Source: an uncultured Clostridia bacterium
GTDB lineage: Bacteria; Bacillota; Clostridia; Lachnospirales; Lachnospiraceae
Assembly: GCA_947643415.1 (NCBI GenBank)
Contig: CANRWA010000039.1
Coordinates: 1-33,308 of the forward strand
Direction: 5' to 3'
Length of the DNA stretch: 33,308 bases
The notes below the pieces were generated by a model. The model was given only the letters and a program-made list of their open reading frames with translations, was not told the origin of the DNA and did no database searches. Of the stretch, positions 31,654 through 33,308 are shown in pieces (position 1 is the first letter of the stretch; each line of letters begins with the position of its first letter). The position numbers were made by a program, and so were the translations under genes.

Positions 31654-32607
31654 CTATGCTTCTTTTGATGTCTCTACCACTGCCTTGGCAAGCCCGGCGA
31701 TCCCCTGTATCTCAGATGGTATGATGATCTTCGTCGCCTTGCCGTCTGCGGCATGTTCAAATGCCTCCAGGCTCTTCAGTGTCAGAACTGCCTGCTGTGG
31801 TGCCGCTTCATTCAGATAGCGGATACCCTCTGCTGTCGCTTTCTGCACCGCTTCGATGGCCTGTGCCCGTCCTTCTGCTTCCCGAATCGTAGCTTCTTTC
31901 TTTGCCTCGGCGCGCAGGATCGCTGCTTCTTTCTCTGCCTGTGCCTCCAGGATCGCAGATTCCTTCTTACCCTCTGCCACCAGCACAGTAGATTTCTTCT
32001 CACCTTCTGCACGCAGGATGGATTCACGTCTCTCGCGCTCTGCTTTCATCTGCTTCTCCATGGAATCCTGGATCTCCCTCGGCGGGATGATATTCTTCAG
32101 CTCTACACGGTTTACCTTGATCCCCCATGGATCTGTGGCAATATCCAGACTGGAACGCATCTGTGTATTGATGGTCTCGCGTGATGTCAGTGTCTGGTCA
32201 AGCTCCAGATCACCAATGATATTACGCAGCGTGGTAGCCGTCAGGTTCTCGATCGCCATAATGGGATTCTCCACACCATAGGTAAATAATTTCGGATCTG
32301 TGATCTGGAAAAATACAACGGTATCAATCTGCATTGTTACATTATCTTCTGTAATAACCGGCTGTGGCGGAAAATCCATCACCTGTTCTTTCAACAGAAC
32401 CTTCCTTGCTACTTTGTCAATAATGGGCAATTTGAAATGGATCCCCACAGACCATGTAGCCTGATAGCCCCCCAGGCGTTCCACGATATAAGCCTGTGCC
32501 TGTGGCACAATCTTAATACAGGAGGCAATAAGACATAATAAGATGATGATCAGTACAATAACAATGATCGGTGTCATAAGTGACCCAATATTTACATTTT
32601 CTGGCAT
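31654..32607 (-). CDS. SPFH/stomatin-like membrane protein (QmcA type)
   Basis: Stomatin/prohibitin-type proteins form large membrane-anchored ring complexes. With NfeD partners they are thought to organise membrane microdomains and control proteases. The 317 residues start with one membrane helix (about 12-34), then the SPFH domain (about 35-190: VPQAQAYIVERLGGYQATWSVGIHFKLP, VITEDNVTMQIDTVVFFQITDP). A long Ala/Glu/Lys coiled coil (about 190-255) is made of repeats such as AEGKKESAILEAQAEKEAAILRAEA. The C-terminus is a small domain, TKIIIPSEIQGI. It is paired with the nfeD-like gene 61 bases upstream, the well-known operon partner. A TGTAAACA/TGTTTACA palindrome lies between them. Confidence 0.92.
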   Translation of the reverse strand: MPENVNIGSLMTPIIVIVLIIILLCLIASCIKIVPQAQAYIVERLGGYQATWSVGIHFKLPIIDKVARKVLLKEQVMDFPPQPVITEDNVTMQIDTVVFFQITDPKLFTYGVENPIMAIENLTATTLRNIIGDLELDQTLTSRETINTQMRSSLDIATDPWGIKVNRVELKNIIPPREIQDSMEKQMKAERERRESILRAEGEKKSTVLVAEGKKESAILEAQAEKEAAILRAEAKKEATIREAEGRAQAIEAVQKATAEGIRYLNEAAPQQAVLTLKSLEAFEHAADGKATKIIIPSEIQGIAGLAKAVVETSKEA

Positions 32608-32621
32608 AATTCCTTCCTTTC

Positions 32622-32642
32622 TGTAAACACTCTCTGTTTACA
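32622..32642. repeat. Perfect 8-bp palindromic repeat between nfeD and the SPFH gene
   Basis: TGTAAACA (32622-32629) and TGTTTACA (32635-32642) are perfectly complementary arms around CTCTC. The element can form a small hairpin in the transcript or be read as an operator-like palindrome. It lies 15 bases upstream of the SPFH start codon and next to its ribosome binding site, so it could modulate translation. There is no U-run. Function is unknown. Confidence 0.4.
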
Positions 32643-32668
32643 TATCCTGTTCTCTCAGTTTCCTGCCT

Positions 32669-33112
32669 TTACTCACTTTTATCTGCTCTTTTTACCACGA
32701 GTTTCACACCGGATACTTCTTCGATCTGAACAAGTTCTCCCTCCGGTATCAGGCTGTTGTCAATACTCCTTGCCATCCAGTCAACACCACGAAATATTAC
32801 CTTGCCTTGTTCTTTCAGATTATCAATGGTCTCCTGAACCACCGCCTGCTCACCGACAACCGCATCAATATTGGTCTTCATGCGCTCCTTATTCACCACA
32901 CGCATGGCAAATGGCCTCACCAGGAACATAATAAGCAGGGATACTACTACAAACAATACGATCTGTATCACCAATGGGGCACCAAAAGCGGCAGCAATGG
33001 CCGATGCCAGGGCACCAATGCTAAACCAGATTGTTGTCAGTCCCATCGTAAAGATCTCTATGATCAGCATAACAGCAACGATAACCAGCCAGATTGCCAT
33101 ATTCAGCTCCAT
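32669..33112 (-). CDS. nfeD: NfeD-like membrane protein
   Basis: This 147-residue protein has three predicted membrane helices (about 5-25, 28-48 and 50-68: MAIWLVIVAVMLIIEIF, FSIGALASAIAAAFGA, IQIVLFVVVSLLIMFLV). A C-terminal OB-fold-type domain of about 75 residues follows (VGEQAVVQETIDNLKEQGKVIFRGVDWMAR), the short NfeD architecture. Partner proteins are SPFH family members such as the one encoded next to it. The start is uncertain: ATG 33112 gives 147 residues, while ATG 33100 (MAIW) has GGAG six bases upstream and would give 143. The gene is the first after the sigma-A promoter at 33175-33203. Confidence 0.9.
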   Translation of the reverse strand: MELNMAIWLVIVAVMLIIEIFTMGLTTIWFSIGALASAIAAAFGAPLVIQIVLFVVVSLLIMFLVRPFAMRVVNKERMKTNIDAVVGEQAVVQETIDNLKEQGKVIFRGVDWMARSIDNSLIPEGELVQIEEVSGVKLVVKRADKSE

Positions 33113-33174
33113 ATTCCCTCATCCTTTCTATTTCATTTTATTCGCAGGCTGCTAACCAGATAACTTATCTTTTT

Positions 33175-33203
33175 ATAATACAGGAAATAACACATTATTG
33201 CAA
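33175..33203 (-). promoter_or_regulatory. Sigma-A promoter of the nfeD-led operon
   Basis: On the minus strand TTGCAA (33198-33203) and TATTAT (33175-33180) are separated by exactly 17 bases. Transcription should begin near 33168, about 55 bases before nfeD. This is the only strong promoter seen before the parE promoter, so nfeD through the esterase may form one unit. Bases 33204-33308 show no gene I can recognise. Confidence 0.75.
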
Positions 33204-33308
33204 CACGTTTTTCCTACTTCTCAGGGTAATCGCTTAAAAATTTGTTTCAAAGCGGCGGATTCCATACTGGCTTCTGTCCTTATATCACAGCCCGAAAAAT
33301 GATTGTTT

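Noticed and set aside
32622..32642. The TGTAAACA/TGTTTACA palindrome as a defined repressor operator.
   Set aside because: It lies downstream of nfeD, far from any promoter, and fits a small mRNA hairpin equally well; no regulator can be named.
1..33308. Mobile elements, CRISPR arrays, tRNA and rRNA genes.
   Set aside because: No transposase, integrase, regularly spaced repeats, tRNA-like cloverleaf or rRNA stretches were recognised on reading either strand.

Overview
The window looks like chromosomal DNA of a motile, Gram-positive anaerobe of the Clostridia, most likely a Lachnospiraceae member. This rests on the late flagellar gene set with FliW and CsrA, sigma-28 promoters of the SigD type, strong AAGGAGG-type ribosome binding sites, moderate GC content and the type III pantothenate kinase/Dus housekeeping run. 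It is an inference from gene content; no 16S or other marker is present. All genes except the first lie on the minus strand, so transcription runs from high to low coordinates. No rRNA, tRNA, CRISPR array, phage or insertion sequence was seen, and no gene-free stretch exceeds about 200 bases.

Minus-strand layout in transcription order. (1) 33203-26295: housekeeping genes starting from a good sigma-A promoter: nfeD, an SPFH/stomatin protein, ornithine carbamoyltransferase, citrate synthase, a small conserved protein, coaX, dus and an esterase. (2) 26277-21964: a type IIA topoisomerase pair (parE/parC-like) with its own sigma-A promoter. (3) 21889-11270: the late flagellar cluster flgM-flgN-flgK-flgK-flgL-fliW-csrA-flaG-fliD-fliS-fliT-like. 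It has a sigma-28 promoter before flgM, a second before flaG, and a terminator-like hairpin between flgN and flgK. (4) 11240-10165: a single flagellin gene with a strong sigma-28 promoter, a structured leader carrying a CsrA-type hairpin, and a rho-independent terminator.

(5) 10048-1395: six tightly packed genes. Two are large LicD-family transferases. The other four make up a complete 2-aminoethylphosphonate (AEP) biosynthesis and activation set: phnW, pntC, ppd and pepM, with a cytidylyltransferase domain fused to PepM. No phosphonate-degrading gene is present. The expected chemistry is PEP to phosphonopyruvate (PepM), to phosphonoacetaldehyde (Ppd), to AEP (PhnW), to CMP-AEP (PntC), followed by transfer to a glycan by the LicD-type enzymes. 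The position directly behind the flagellin gene suggests a phosphonate decoration of the flagellar filament, or of another surface glycan. This is the most interesting system in the window. (6) On the plus strand, 70-1295 holds an AT-rich, beta-propeller-like gene of unknown function with its own sigma-A promoter. It converges on pepM across a perfect 20-bp inverted repeat.

The flagellar part also contains an apparently complete post-transcriptional circuit. FliW and CsrA are encoded next to each other, and the flagellin leader shows a hairpin with a GGGA loop just upstream of an AAGGAGG site, the arrangement known from Bacillus subtilis hag.
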